The position numbers and the translations under genes were made by a program. From positions 1 through 12,836 of the forward strand of contig DXJA01000252.1 of assembly GCA_019056875.1 (NCBI GenBank): a stretch of DNA of 12,836 nucleotides, read 5' to 3'. The notes under the pieces were generated by a model, which searched no databases, was not told the DNA's origin, and was given only the letters and a program-made list of their open reading frames with translations. Source of the DNA: Candidatus Jordarchaeum madagascarense (GTDB taxonomy: Archaea > Asgardarchaeota > Jordiarchaeia > Jordiarchaeales > Jordiarchaeaceae). This document shows positions 6,100-12,767 of the stretch, piece after piece; within the stretch, counting starts at the first letter, position 1; each line of letters opens with the position of its first letter.

Positions 6100-6135
6100 C
6101 CTATTTTATTTTCCCTCCGTTAAGTTTCAAATAGG
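6100..6135. promoter_or_regulatory. Inverted repeat at the start of the RHH gene (possible operator)
   Basis: CCTATTT (6100-6106) and AAATAGG (6129-6135) form 7-nt arms 22 nt apart, flanking the ribosome binding site of the RHH gene. Ribbon-helix-helix proteins often bind short inverted repeats at their own gene. This could equally be a chance match in AT-rich DNA. Confidence 0.25.
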
Positions 6136-6439
6136 TTATCTTGTCTGAAAATTGGATCAATTAACCATCTGTGAATCAATACTCTGAGTTTCTATCCGGT
6201 TATATTCTAGTTCGTTTTTTTAGTGGTTATAATTTTATTTGTGTACGATATTCGGGTGTTTTTATTAAAATCTTGTTAATAGCTTTTAAGCATGGTATTA
6301 GTATTTTACTGATTTCTATTTTTATTAATAATGATAGTTTTAAAATAGATTTCTGAGTAATAGCCGTAAGGTTTTTGAGCGTTACTTACTGATTTAAATG
6401 TTAATTAGAAAGAACCTCTTAGCGGTTCGGTGATTATCG
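6136..6439. other. AT-rich divergent intergenic region
   Basis: This is the promoter region between the RHH gene (-) and the M24 protein gene (+). It is very T-rich on the plus strand. A 61-codon open frame (6171-6356) is low-complexity and has no ribosome binding site, so it is not called. TTTAAAT near 6393, about 40 nt before the M24 start, is a plausible TATA box. No RNA gene is visible. Confidence 0.5.
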
Positions 6440-7570
6440 ATGAGGGTTTATTCTACGCGTTTTGATAAAGCTAGAAGAATACTTGTCAGTGAAGAGATTG
6501 ACGCTTTACTGATTATGGAGCCTAAAACTGTTTACTATTTAACAGGATTCTATACTCCTTCATTTGATGTTCCCAGTGCGGTTATAATTTCTGGAGATAA
6601 TGAAGTAACGCTTACTGTTTCCCGTATAGAATTGGATAGAGCGGCTGAGACCTCATGGGTGAATGATGTTCGATGCTATTATCCGCATCCCCTCAAGACC
6701 GATGAAAAGAACGAGAAAGTGGACAGCGTTATTGATTCAATTAGTGCAATAATTGAGGAAAAAGATTTGAGTGAGAGTATGATTGGTGTTGATCTCTCCC
6801 ATCTCTCAGTCTCCCAATTCGAAGACATAAAGAGAAAGATGCCTAAGGTAGGTTTCAAAGACATTTCAAAAAGTGTGTGGGAAATGCGGATGTACAAGGA
6901 TCTTATGGAAATCGAGAATATTCAGAAATCATTGGAGATTGCTGAAAAGGGTTTGAGGACCGCTATAGAAATTATCAGTCCGGGGACAACTGAGATTCAA
7001 GTTGCGGTAGAGGTTGAGAGCGCTCTCCGTAAGGCGGGTTCTCAAAGGGCTCTATTTGAGGGCGTGGTGGTCTCTGGCTCTAAATCTGCTTATCCCTATG
7101 CGATTGCGGGCGCTAAAAAAATTGAAGAAAATGAGCTGGTATTGATAAACATTGCTGCTTCCTATAACGAGTATTGTGCAGATGTGGCAAGAACAATCTT
7201 TACCGGAAGTCCTCACAAAAAGCATAAAGAGATTTTCGAGGTTGTAAAAGAGGCTCTCAATAATGCCCTGCAATACGCTAAACCGGGTGTTGCCCTAGGT
7301 CAATTAGATATAGCGGCTAGAAAAGTGATAAAAGAGAAAGGCTATGAACCCTTCTTTATACATCCCATTGGACATGGAATAGGTTTAGACCAGTATGAGC
7401 CTCCCATAATCTCATTAAACAACTCAGAACTCATTAGGGAAGGTCTGGTACTGAACCTAGAACCCGCAATTTACATACCCGAATTCGGTGGTTTGAAAAT
7501 CGAAGAAACTATACTGATAACAGAAGAGGGAAATCAGGTTTTAAACAAACTGCCAATAGAAACGATGTAG
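6440..7570 (+). CDS. M24 family (Xaa-Pro peptidase / creatinase fold) protein with altered metal site
   Basis: This 376-residue protein has the usual two-part layout: a creatinase N-domain (about 1-140, with E-P-K-T-V-Y-Y-L-T-G-F at 27-37) and a pita-bread catalytic domain (about 155-370). Retained family residues are Asp248 in CADVART, His312 in GHGIG, Glu341 in LEPAIY and Glu355 in GLKIEET. The first metal-binding Asp of the family's D-x-G motif is replaced by Asn237 (L-I-N-I-A-A-S). Two usually conserved histidines appear to be tyrosine: Tyr220 (A-Y-P-Y where A-L-P-H is usual) and Tyr319 (L-D-Q-Y-E-P-P where H-E-x-P is usual). It is therefore either a divergent peptidase with one metal or an M24-fold enzyme of other function, as with creatinase. 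The ATG at 6440 follows GGTGAT, which matches the archaeal anti-Shine-Dalgarno. The gene is cytoplasmic and monocistronic. Confidence 0.85.
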   Translation: MRVYSTRFDKARRILVSEEIDALLIMEPKTVYYLTGFYTPSFDVPSAVIISGDNEVTLTVSRIELDRAAETSWVNDVRCYYPHPLKTDEKNEKVDSVIDSISAIIEEKDLSESMIGVDLSHLSVSQFEDIKRKMPKVGFKDISKSVWEMRMYKDLMEIENIQKSLEIAEKGLRTAIEIISPGTTEIQVAVEVESALRKAGSQRALFEGVVVSGSKSAYPYAIAGAKKIEENELVLINIAASYNEYCADVARTIFTGSPHKKHKEIFEVVKEALNNALQYAKPGVALGQLDIAARKVIKEKGYEPFFIHPIGHGIGLDQYEPPIISLNNSELIREGLVLNLEPAIYIPEFGGLKIEETILITEEGNQVLNKLPIETM

Positions 7571-7701
7571 GTGAAATTTTTCTGGGCATCAAATAAAGAG
7601 TCCACTTGGTAAAGTCTCATTAAAGACGAAAGAACTTTCTTTGAATTCTAATACTAAATTTTTTTAATCTTTTAATTTCACAAGTTTAAGGGCGTTATAC
7701 T

Positions 7702-8631
7702 ATGAATATTAAACCAGTTTGTATCCTCTGCCTCCTAACCCGTGCTTACCGACAAATACAAAAATCAACTAATGATACCAATATTCAATTACAGGCCATG
7801 AAGGAAGTTTTGAGCATCATTAACAATATAATAAATGAACAAAATCATCCCATGCACTTGGTACCCGCATACATTGGCACACGTAGAGATCGTGCAATAA
7901 AAAGAATAACCGGCTGCCCGGATCCCTACCAAGAGCAGAAGATAAAATCCAATAAAGTAGCCTTAGAGTTGCGTTCTGACCTAGAAAAAATCATTGATAG
8001 AGAGGCTGATGAATATAAAAGATTCAGAATGGCTTGTGTAGCGTCCGTAGTTGGAAACATAATCGAGTTCGATGTTCTGGGTCACCAATTTAATCTCGAA
8101 GAAATATCCAAACTCTTGGAGAAGGCGGAAGAGGAATTAGCTATTGATGACATACCAATATTGTTCAAGAAAGTTAAACCCGGAACCAGAATCCTATACT
8201 TGACGGATAACGCAGGCGAAATAGCTTTGGATGTTCTCTTGGTAAAAGAGTTAAGAAAACTCGGAGCAGAAGTCACGGTTGCAGTTAAAGATAAACCAAT
8301 TTTGAACGACGCCACTCTTGAGGATGCTCAAGCGGTAAACATGATCAAAGCAGCTAATCAGGTAATAACAATAGGAACGGATACCGTGGGTCTAATACTT
8401 GCGGAGTGTTCAGAGAATTTTTTAGATCATTACCGCAATTCCGATTTAATAATCGCGAAGGGGATGGGCCACTTTGAAACTATGACCGGTTCACACCCAA
8501 ACGGATATCACCCAATGGATGTCTTTTTTTTGTTGAGAACAAAATGTGATCCCGTAGCAACTAATCTAGGTATCACTCGTGAAAAAAACGTAGCAAAATA
8601 TTTCCCCGCAAAAACGGTAATAGAGTGTTAA
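7702..8631 (+). CDS. DUF89 / ARMT1-like metal-dependent phosphatase
   Basis: This 309-residue protein is a member of the DUF89 family, known as metal-dependent damage-control phosphatases acting on phosphorylated sugars and metabolites. The archaeal subgroup carries an N-terminal Cys pair, here C7 and C10. The catalytic region shows the expected Asp-Asn (L-T-D-N-A-G-E-I, 167-174), a K-P-I-L-N-D stretch (198-203) and D-L-I-I-A-K-G-M-G-H-F-E (248-259), where the family usually has K-G-x-G-N-x-E. It ends with L-R-T-K-C-D-P-V-A-T-N-L-G. The ATG has only a weak ribosome binding site and a T/A-rich upstream region. It precedes triosephosphate isomerase by 61 nt, but that gene has its own TATA box, so co-transcription is not required. 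A role in cleaning up sugar-phosphate by-products would suit a neighbour in glycolysis; that is inference. Confidence 0.88.
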   Translation: MNIKPVCILCLLTRAYRQIQKSTNDTNIQLQAMKEVLSIINNIINEQNHPMHLVPAYIGTRRDRAIKRITGCPDPYQEQKIKSNKVALELRSDLEKIIDREADEYKRFRMACVASVVGNIIEFDVLGHQFNLEEISKLLEKAEEELAIDDIPILFKKVKPGTRILYLTDNAGEIALDVLLVKELRKLGAEVTVAVKDKPILNDATLEDAQAVNMIKAANQVITIGTDTVGLILAECSENFLDHYRNSDLIIAKGMGHFETMTGSHPNGYHPMDVFFLLRTKCDPVATNLGITREKNVAKYFPAKTVIEC

Positions 8632-8642
8632 CTCCAAAAAAC

Positions 8643-8650
8643 TATATAAA
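8643..8650 (+). promoter_or_regulatory. TATA box for the triosephosphate isomerase gene
   Basis: TATATAAA, close to the archaeal consensus, lies 42 nt upstream of the start codon. The implied leader of about 15-20 nt contains the GGAGG ribosome binding site. Confidence 0.65.
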
Positions 8651-8692
8651 GAATGTTATCTGATTTAAAACAACATTGTTTGGAGGAACGAA

Positions 8693-9382
8693 ATGATGAA
8701 GATTACCCTTCCTGTAATCGCAGTAAATTTTAAGACCTATTTGGAAAGTGTTGGTGAAAAGGGACTTGAAATCGCCAAAGCCGCGGAAGAAGTGTCAAAC
8801 GACACGGGGATATGCATCATTGTCGCCCCACAGCAATCAGATATAGGATTAATAGCAAGCAAAGTAGACATTCCCGTTTTTGCACAACACATAGATCCCT
8901 TTACACCGGGCTCTCACACTGGTTACATTCTACCAGAAGCGGTGGCTGAGGCCGGAGCTAAGGGGACTCTTATAAACCATAGTGAACACAGGCTTATACT
9001 AGCAGACATTGATGAGGCCATAAGAAGAGCGAAAGAAGCAAACCTCAAAACTATAGTCTGCTCCAATAACCCCGAGGTCAGTGCCTCAATCTGCGCTCTT
9101 TCACCCGACTTTTGTGCCTATGAACCACCGGCCCTGATCGGCACAGGGATTTCGGTTTCCACGGCAGAGCCAGAAGTTGTCACGAAAGCGGTTGAACTAA
9201 TGCAAAAAGTTAATCCCGCTGTGGTTCCTCTCTGCGGAGCCGGAATTAGCACTGGGGAAGATGTGGCCGCAGCAATTAGGTTAAAAACAAGAGGGGTGCT
9301 CTTAGCCTCAGGTGTGGTAAAAGCGAAGGATCCAAAAGCAGTGCTACAAGAGATGGCCGAATCGGCACAAAAAACACTCTAA
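8693..9382 (+). CDS. tpiA: Triosephosphate isomerase (archaeal type)
   Basis: This enzyme interconverts dihydroxyacetone phosphate and glyceraldehyde-3-phosphate in glycolysis and gluconeogenesis. Its 229 residues match the short archaeal form, which lacks some helices of the roughly 250-residue bacterial/eukaryotic enzyme and is typically tetrameric. All catalytic residues are visible: Lys14 in V-N-F-K-T-Y, His96 in I-N-H-S-E-H-R, and Glu144 in A-Y-E-P-P-A-L-I-G-T-G, the loop-6 region. Phosphate-binding C-G-A-G-I-S-T-G-E (181-189) and V-L-L-A-S-G-V-V-K (202-210) follow. GGAGG precedes the ATG-ATG start; either Met is possible. It is transcribed from its own promoter and followed by a 180-nt gap before the HMG-CoA synthase-like gene. 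Confidence 0.97.
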   Translation: MMKITLPVIAVNFKTYLESVGEKGLEIAKAAEEVSNDTGICIIVAPQQSDIGLIASKVDIPVFAQHIDPFTPGSHTGYILPEAVAEAGAKGTLINHSEHRLILADIDEAIRRAKEANLKTIVCSNNPEVSASICALSPDFCAYEPPALIGTGISVSTAEPEVVTKAVELMQKVNPAVVPLCGAGISTGEDVAAAIRLKTRGVLLASGVVKAKDPKAVLQEMAESAQKTL

Positions 9383-9530
9383 ACTTTCTCAGAAATAGCC
9401 ATACTGGAAATTACCAATCCTAATTTTTTCTAAAGAACTAAAAATCAGATTCAGGGATTAATTTAAATATGAAATAGGCGAAATTCATAAGAATTAAAGT
9501 TATCTCCTATATACGCATATATTAAAGCGT

Positions 9531-9538
9531 TTTATATT
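9531..9538 (+). promoter_or_regulatory. TATA box for the thiolase / DUF35 operon
   Basis: TTTATATT lies 24-31 nt upstream of the TTG at 9562 and about 57 nt upstream of the TTG at 9595. Transcription would begin near 9560, which favours the second start codon because that leaves room for its ribosome binding site. Confidence 0.5.
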
Positions 9539-9561
9539 GGTCGAACGATAATCTTACGGTA

Positions 9562-10620
9562 TTGAATACAAAAAATTTTGGAAGGTACGAAACATTGTTA
9601 GGAATAAGCGGTTACGGGGTTTATATCCCTTTATACAGACTTAAGCAAAGTGAAATCGCAGCGGCTTGGAAATCAGACTCACGGCTTACCGGAGAAAAGG
9701 CTGTAGCATATTTTGACGAAAACGTATTAACATTAGCTTACAATGCCTGTAAAAGTGCTATCAGCCACGCGGGCGTAGAACCCGGTGACATCAACGCATT
9801 ATATCTGGGAACAGTGTCCAGTCCTTATTCCGAAGCATCATTAGCAGCTCACCTAGCAAACACCCTTAGTCTACCAGACAAGGCGGAAGCCGCGGATTTC
9901 AGTGCTTCGTGCAGAGCAAGTATAGCCGCGCTGCAAGCGGGTCTGGATGCAGTAAAATCTGGAAGGCTCGATAACATTCTGATTGTCGGAAGCGATATTC
10001 TGGTGGGAGCTCCCGGAACCAATTTTGAATATACCGCAGGATCTGGGGCGGGGGCCCTCGTATTAAGCAATAATGGAGTGATAGCCGAATACGAAAACAG
10101 CTTTTTCTACACCACCGGTTTCGCCGACAAGTGGAAAAATGTGGAATCAAAATATCCAACGTTTGGCGATACTGGTTTCATAAGACAATACGGGTACGTA
10201 GAACACGTGGTAAAGGCTGCAAAGGGGCTTATGGAAAAACTTGGAGCCAAAACAGAAAACTTCAAACACGCAGTTTTTCAACAACAGGAAAGCAGAATGA
10301 TAACCGAAGCCTCAAAAAAACTGGGCTTTACACCAGAACAACTCAACACCGGCACGACACTAGAAAGTTTTGGTGACACTGGCTCCGCATCTATTCTAAT
10401 AGGATTATCCGCAATTCTGGACCAAGCAGAACCGGGACAAAAAATATTAGCGGTTTCCTACGGCTCCGGATCCAGTGACGCCCTAAGCTTTACAGTAAAA
10501 GAAGAAGTAAACCACAAAAGAGAAAAGTCAACTCCGGTTAAAAGGTATAAGGAAAACAAAAAGTACGTAGACTATTTCACACACCTCAGGCAAAACAGAA
10601 TAATACCCCGAACCGATTAA
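9562..10620 (+). CDS. HMG-CoA synthase-like thiolase-superfamily enzyme
   Basis: The frame opens at TTG 9562 (352 residues). The better start is TTG 9595, which follows GGAAGG and gives M-L-G-I-S-G-Y-G-V-Y-I-P, as in the family. Numbering here is from 9562. Archaeal HMG-CoA synthase condenses acetyl-CoA with acetoacetyl-CoA for the mevalonate pathway and works in a complex with thiolase and DUF35. The core is clear: E-I-A-x-A-W (31-36), nucleophile Cys117 in F-S-A-S-C-R, S-G-S-G-A-G (around 158-164), G-S-G-S-S-D-A-L-S-F (301-310) and the archaeal tail K-Y-V-D-Y-F-T-H-L-R. However, the catalytic Glu of the usual G-S-E-S is Val85 (G-T-V-S), and the His of the usual F-H-Q-P is Gln240 (F-Q-Q-Q). 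The usual G-N-T is G-D-T (271-273), a form I recall from DUF35-linked relatives of unknown substrate. It may therefore make a different acyl product. First gene of the operon. Confidence 0.85.
   Translation: MNTKNFGRYETLLGISGYGVYIPLYRLKQSEIAAAWKSDSRLTGEKAVAYFDENVLTLAYNACKSAISHAGVEPGDINALYLGTVSSPYSEASLAAHLANTLSLPDKAEAADFSASCRASIAALQAGLDAVKSGRLDNILIVGSDILVGAPGTNFEYTAGSGAGALVLSNNGVIAEYENSFFYTTGFADKWKNVESKYPTFGDTGFIRQYGYVEHVVKAAKGLMEKLGAKTENFKHAVFQQQESRMITEASKKLGFTPEQLNTGTTLESFGDTGSASILIGLSAILDQAEPGQKILAVSYGSGSSDALSFTVKEEVNHKREKSTPVKRYKENKKYVDYFTHLRQNRIIPRTD
9580..9585 (+). promoter_or_regulatory. Ribosome binding site that decides the HMGS-like start
   Basis: GGAAGG sits 9 nt before the TTG at 9595. 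No comparable site precedes the first in-frame TTG at 9562. Confidence 0.6.
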
Positions 10621-10641
10621 AAATATTGGAAGAGGTCAAAA

Positions 10642-11055
10642 ATGATAACACCCCCATTATGGAGAGATTTTAAGCAAAACAACCGCATGGAAGCTTATAA
10701 ATGCAAAAACTGCGGCTACGTGAGTTACCCCGAAAAAAGAAGAGTATGCCCCAAGTGTAAAAAAGCCCCCTCAGAATTCGAAACAATCACACTAGGACCC
10801 CGAGGCAAAATATTAACTTACGTGGTGGCCCACGCACTACCCTCAGAATTCGAAACCCCAATCCCCCTGGCAATAGTAGAAATGGACGGCGGGGGAAGAA
10901 TATACGCCATGGTATCCGAGTGCGAACCCGACGAAATCAAAATCGGAATGGAAGTAGAACTCGACTACCGAGAAATATACGAAGAGGACGGATACTACGT
11001 ACACTCCTTCAAAGTAAAACCCGTAAAAAAAAATAGACGAGATGAAACAAAATGA
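10642..11055 (+). CDS. DUF35 zinc-ribbon / OB-fold acyl-CoA-binding protein
   Basis: This 137-residue protein has an N-terminal rubredoxin-like zinc ribbon, C-x2-C at Cys21/Cys24 and C-x2-C at Cys36/Cys39, followed by an OB-fold (about 46-130) with G-P-R-G-K-I-L-T-Y-V and P-L-A-I-V-E-M near the start. In archaea this family bridges thiolase and HMG-CoA synthase in one complex and holds the CoA so that acetoacetyl-CoA passes between active sites. The gene lies 21 nt after the HMGS-like gene with a GAGGTC site before its ATG. Its TGA overlaps the thiolase ATG (ATGA), a typical translational coupling. Third positions are strongly A/C-biased. Confidence 0.93.
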   Translation: MITPPLWRDFKQNNRMEAYKCKNCGYVSYPEKRRVCPKCKKAPSEFETITLGPRGKILTYVVAHALPSEFETPIPLAIVEMDGGGRIYAMVSECEPDEIKIGMEVELDYREIYEEDGYYVHSFKVKPVKKNRRDETK

Positions 11056-12200
11056 AAAATAAAATCGCAGTAATCGGAGCAGGATTAATAGACTTCGGAG
11101 TACTATACCATAAAAGCCCAGAAATGATGATGGAAGAAGCCTACATAAACGCACTGCAAAGCGTAGACAACGGAATCGACCCCCACGAAATACAAGCAGC
11201 ATGGCTGGGAACACTCAGAGGAAGATTCACCGGAGTAACACTAGCCCAACCCACAGGACTATTCAAAATCCCCGTATCACGAGTAGAAAACGCCTGCGCC
11301 ACAGGAAACGACGCATTCCGCAACGCCTGCTTCGCCATAGCCGCAGGAGTATACGACAACGCAATAATAATAGGATACGAAAAAATGCACGACGAAAAAG
11401 GAGGACTAATAAAACTAGCAGGAATCAAAGACATCTGGATGAGAAGAGCACGAACCATGCCCTCCTTCTTCGGCCTAAGAGGCACACGCCACATGCACCA
11501 ATACGGCTCCACCAAAGAAGACTTCGCACTCATATCCGTAAAAAACCGCCACAACGGAGCACTCTACCCCCACGCCCACTTCAGAAAAGAAGTAACAATA
11601 GAACAAGTACTAAAAGCACCCATAATATCATGGCCCCTCGGACTATTTGATTGCTGCCCGGTAACTGATGGTGCTGCTGCTGTCATAGTTTGTAAGGCTG
11701 AGCTGGCTAAAAAGTACACTGACACCCCTGTTTTTGTGGGGGGTAGTGGTTTGTCTGTTGATAGTTGGCAGCTGGGTGAGGATGAGGCTCTGGCTAGTTT
11801 TCCGGCGAGTAAGGATGCCAGTAGGCAGGCCTATAGGATGGCGGGTCTTGAGCCTAAGGATATTGATGTGGGTGAGATTCACGACTGCTTCAGCGTTACA
11901 GAGGTCATTAACTACGAGGATCTTGGTTTCTGTGAGAAGGGTCAGGGACATAAACTGATTCGTGAAGGAGTAACGACACTGGAGGGGGAAAAGCCTATGA
12001 ATCCCTCAGGCGGTCTCCTAGCGAAGGGTCATCCCATTGGTGCCACGGGGGTTGCTCAGATTGCTGAGATTTTTGAGCAGCTCAGGGGACAAGCAGGCAA
12101 GATTCAGGTAGCCGACGTCAATGTGGGGATGACGCATAACATTGGTGTGGGAAGGGATAATACTGGTTCTGTTGGTTGTGTGCATATTTTGACTCGTTAA
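11052..12200 (+). CDS. SCP2-type thiolase (acetyl-CoA C-acetyltransferase)
   Basis: This 382-residue enzyme is predicted to condense two acetyl-CoA (or act on another acyl-CoA) in the cytoplasm. Catalytic residues are present: nucleophile Cys82 in V-E-N-A-C-A-T-G, His277 and Cys279 in E-I-H-D-C-F-S, and His327 in A-K-G-H-P-I-G-A-T-G. The D-C-C-P-V-T-D-G-A-A-A motif is at 200-210. The C-terminal T-H-N-I-G-V-G-R-D-N-T-G-S stretch is slightly longer than the usual N-x-G-G-x-G. Length and motif order are normal, so the reading frame is intact. The start codon overlaps the DUF35 stop. The gene order HMGS-like, DUF35, thiolase puts thiolase last. Codon use switches sharply near codon 198 (about 11645), from A/C-ending to G/T-ending codons. 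Confidence 0.93.
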   Translation: MKNKIAVIGAGLIDFGVLYHKSPEMMMEEAYINALQSVDNGIDPHEIQAAWLGTLRGRFTGVTLAQPTGLFKIPVSRVENACATGNDAFRNACFAIAAGVYDNAIIIGYEKMHDEKGGLIKLAGIKDIWMRRARTMPSFFGLRGTRHMHQYGSTKEDFALISVKNRHNGALYPHAHFRKEVTIEQVLKAPIISWPLGLFDCCPVTDGAAAVIVCKAELAKKYTDTPVFVGGSGLSVDSWQLGEDEALASFPASKDASRQAYRMAGLEPKDIDVGEIHDCFSVTEVINYEDLGFCEKGQGHKLIREGVTTLEGEKPMNPSGGLLAKGHPIGATGVAQIAEIFEQLRGQAGKIQVADVNVGMTHNIGVGRDNTGSVGCVHILTR

Positions 12201-12214
12201 TTTTTTCTTTTTTA
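12201..12214 (+). terminator. T-run terminator of the thiolase operon
   Basis: Six T, a C, then six T and an A directly follow the TAA of the thiolase gene. Archaeal RNA polymerase terminates at such T-rich runs without needing a hairpin. Confidence 0.55.
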
Positions 12215-12335
12215 TCCCTTATTTTCGGTTTTATGATGTTTTTTAGGGGGTTTTTGGTTTTGCATAATTTTTTAAGCATAATATTTAATAGTCTTTTTTT
12301 AAGATTTATGGAGCAGAATACTTTCTGGTGATTTT

Positions 12336-12722
12336 ATGGGTCAGCAGGACAAAATTGTTAGTATAGTTGCTGATATTAAAAATGAGCTTAGAATATTGGG
12401 GGCTGTTACCGCGAGAGGGCTGGCTCTTGTCACTGTTGATGGTAAGAAGCTTTATTCGGATATGTCTTCGGATATTGGGAAGCGGTTGGATATGTTTGTT
12501 CCCGGCTTTCCAGCTATGAGTGTAGGTTCGAACATTACTGTGAATATTAATGATAGGGCTCTTATAATTATGCGTGTTTCTGAGGAAACAATTTTGGCTG
12601 TTTATACTGATCAAAGGGTTGGCGTTGTTTTGGCTAGGATGACTTCTTTGATTAATAAGTTTGGCGAAGAACTTGACAAAGTGGCGAAAAAACCTAGAAA
12701 AAAATCCAAGACTAAGAAATGA
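12336..12722 (+). CDS. Roadblock/LC7 domain protein
   Basis: This 128-residue protein has the Roadblock/LC7 pattern: an N-terminal helix (5-19), the strand pair A-R-G-L-A-L-V-T-V-D-G-K-K-L-Y (26-40), a helix with M-S-V-G (about 50-64), strands around R-A-L-I-I-M-R-V (74-81) and T-I-L-A-V-Y (85-90), and a final long helix (94-117). It ends in a very basic tail (K-K-P-R-K-K-S-K-T-K-K). Family members form dimers and often regulate small GTPases. The GTPase partner is not in this window. GGTGAT precedes the ATG, and an AATATTTAATAG sequence near 12283 may be its TATA box. Coding sequence is G/T-rich like the thiolase 3' half. Confidence 0.8.
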   Translation: MGQQDKIVSIVADIKNELRILGAVTARGLALVTVDGKKLYSDMSSDIGKRLDMFVPGFPAMSVGSNITVNINDRALIIMRVSEETILAVYTDQRVGVVLARMTSLINKFGEELDKVAKKPRKKSKTKK

Positions 12723-12767
12723 TACCCAGTATAATTAAGGATTTCTACTCAACTAATGTTCCCTTGA

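Noticed and set aside
6171..6356. 61-codon open frame in the divergent intergenic region
   Set aside because: It has low-complexity, Ile/Phe-rich translation expected from AT-rich DNA, no ribosome binding site, and lies in a promoter region.
11641..11641. A replication origin at the A/C-to-G/T switch
   Set aside because: The skew change resembles a leading/lagging switch, but it lies inside an intact coding gene, has no origin repeats or Cdc6/Orc1 gene nearby, and similar patches occur elsewhere in the window.
10131..11650. Open frames overlapping the HMGS-like, DUF35 and thiolase genes on both strands
   Set aside because: They are shadows of genes with clear family motifs, produced by the strong third-position bias. 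Their translations are Arg/Thr- or Ser/Phe-rich and match nothing.
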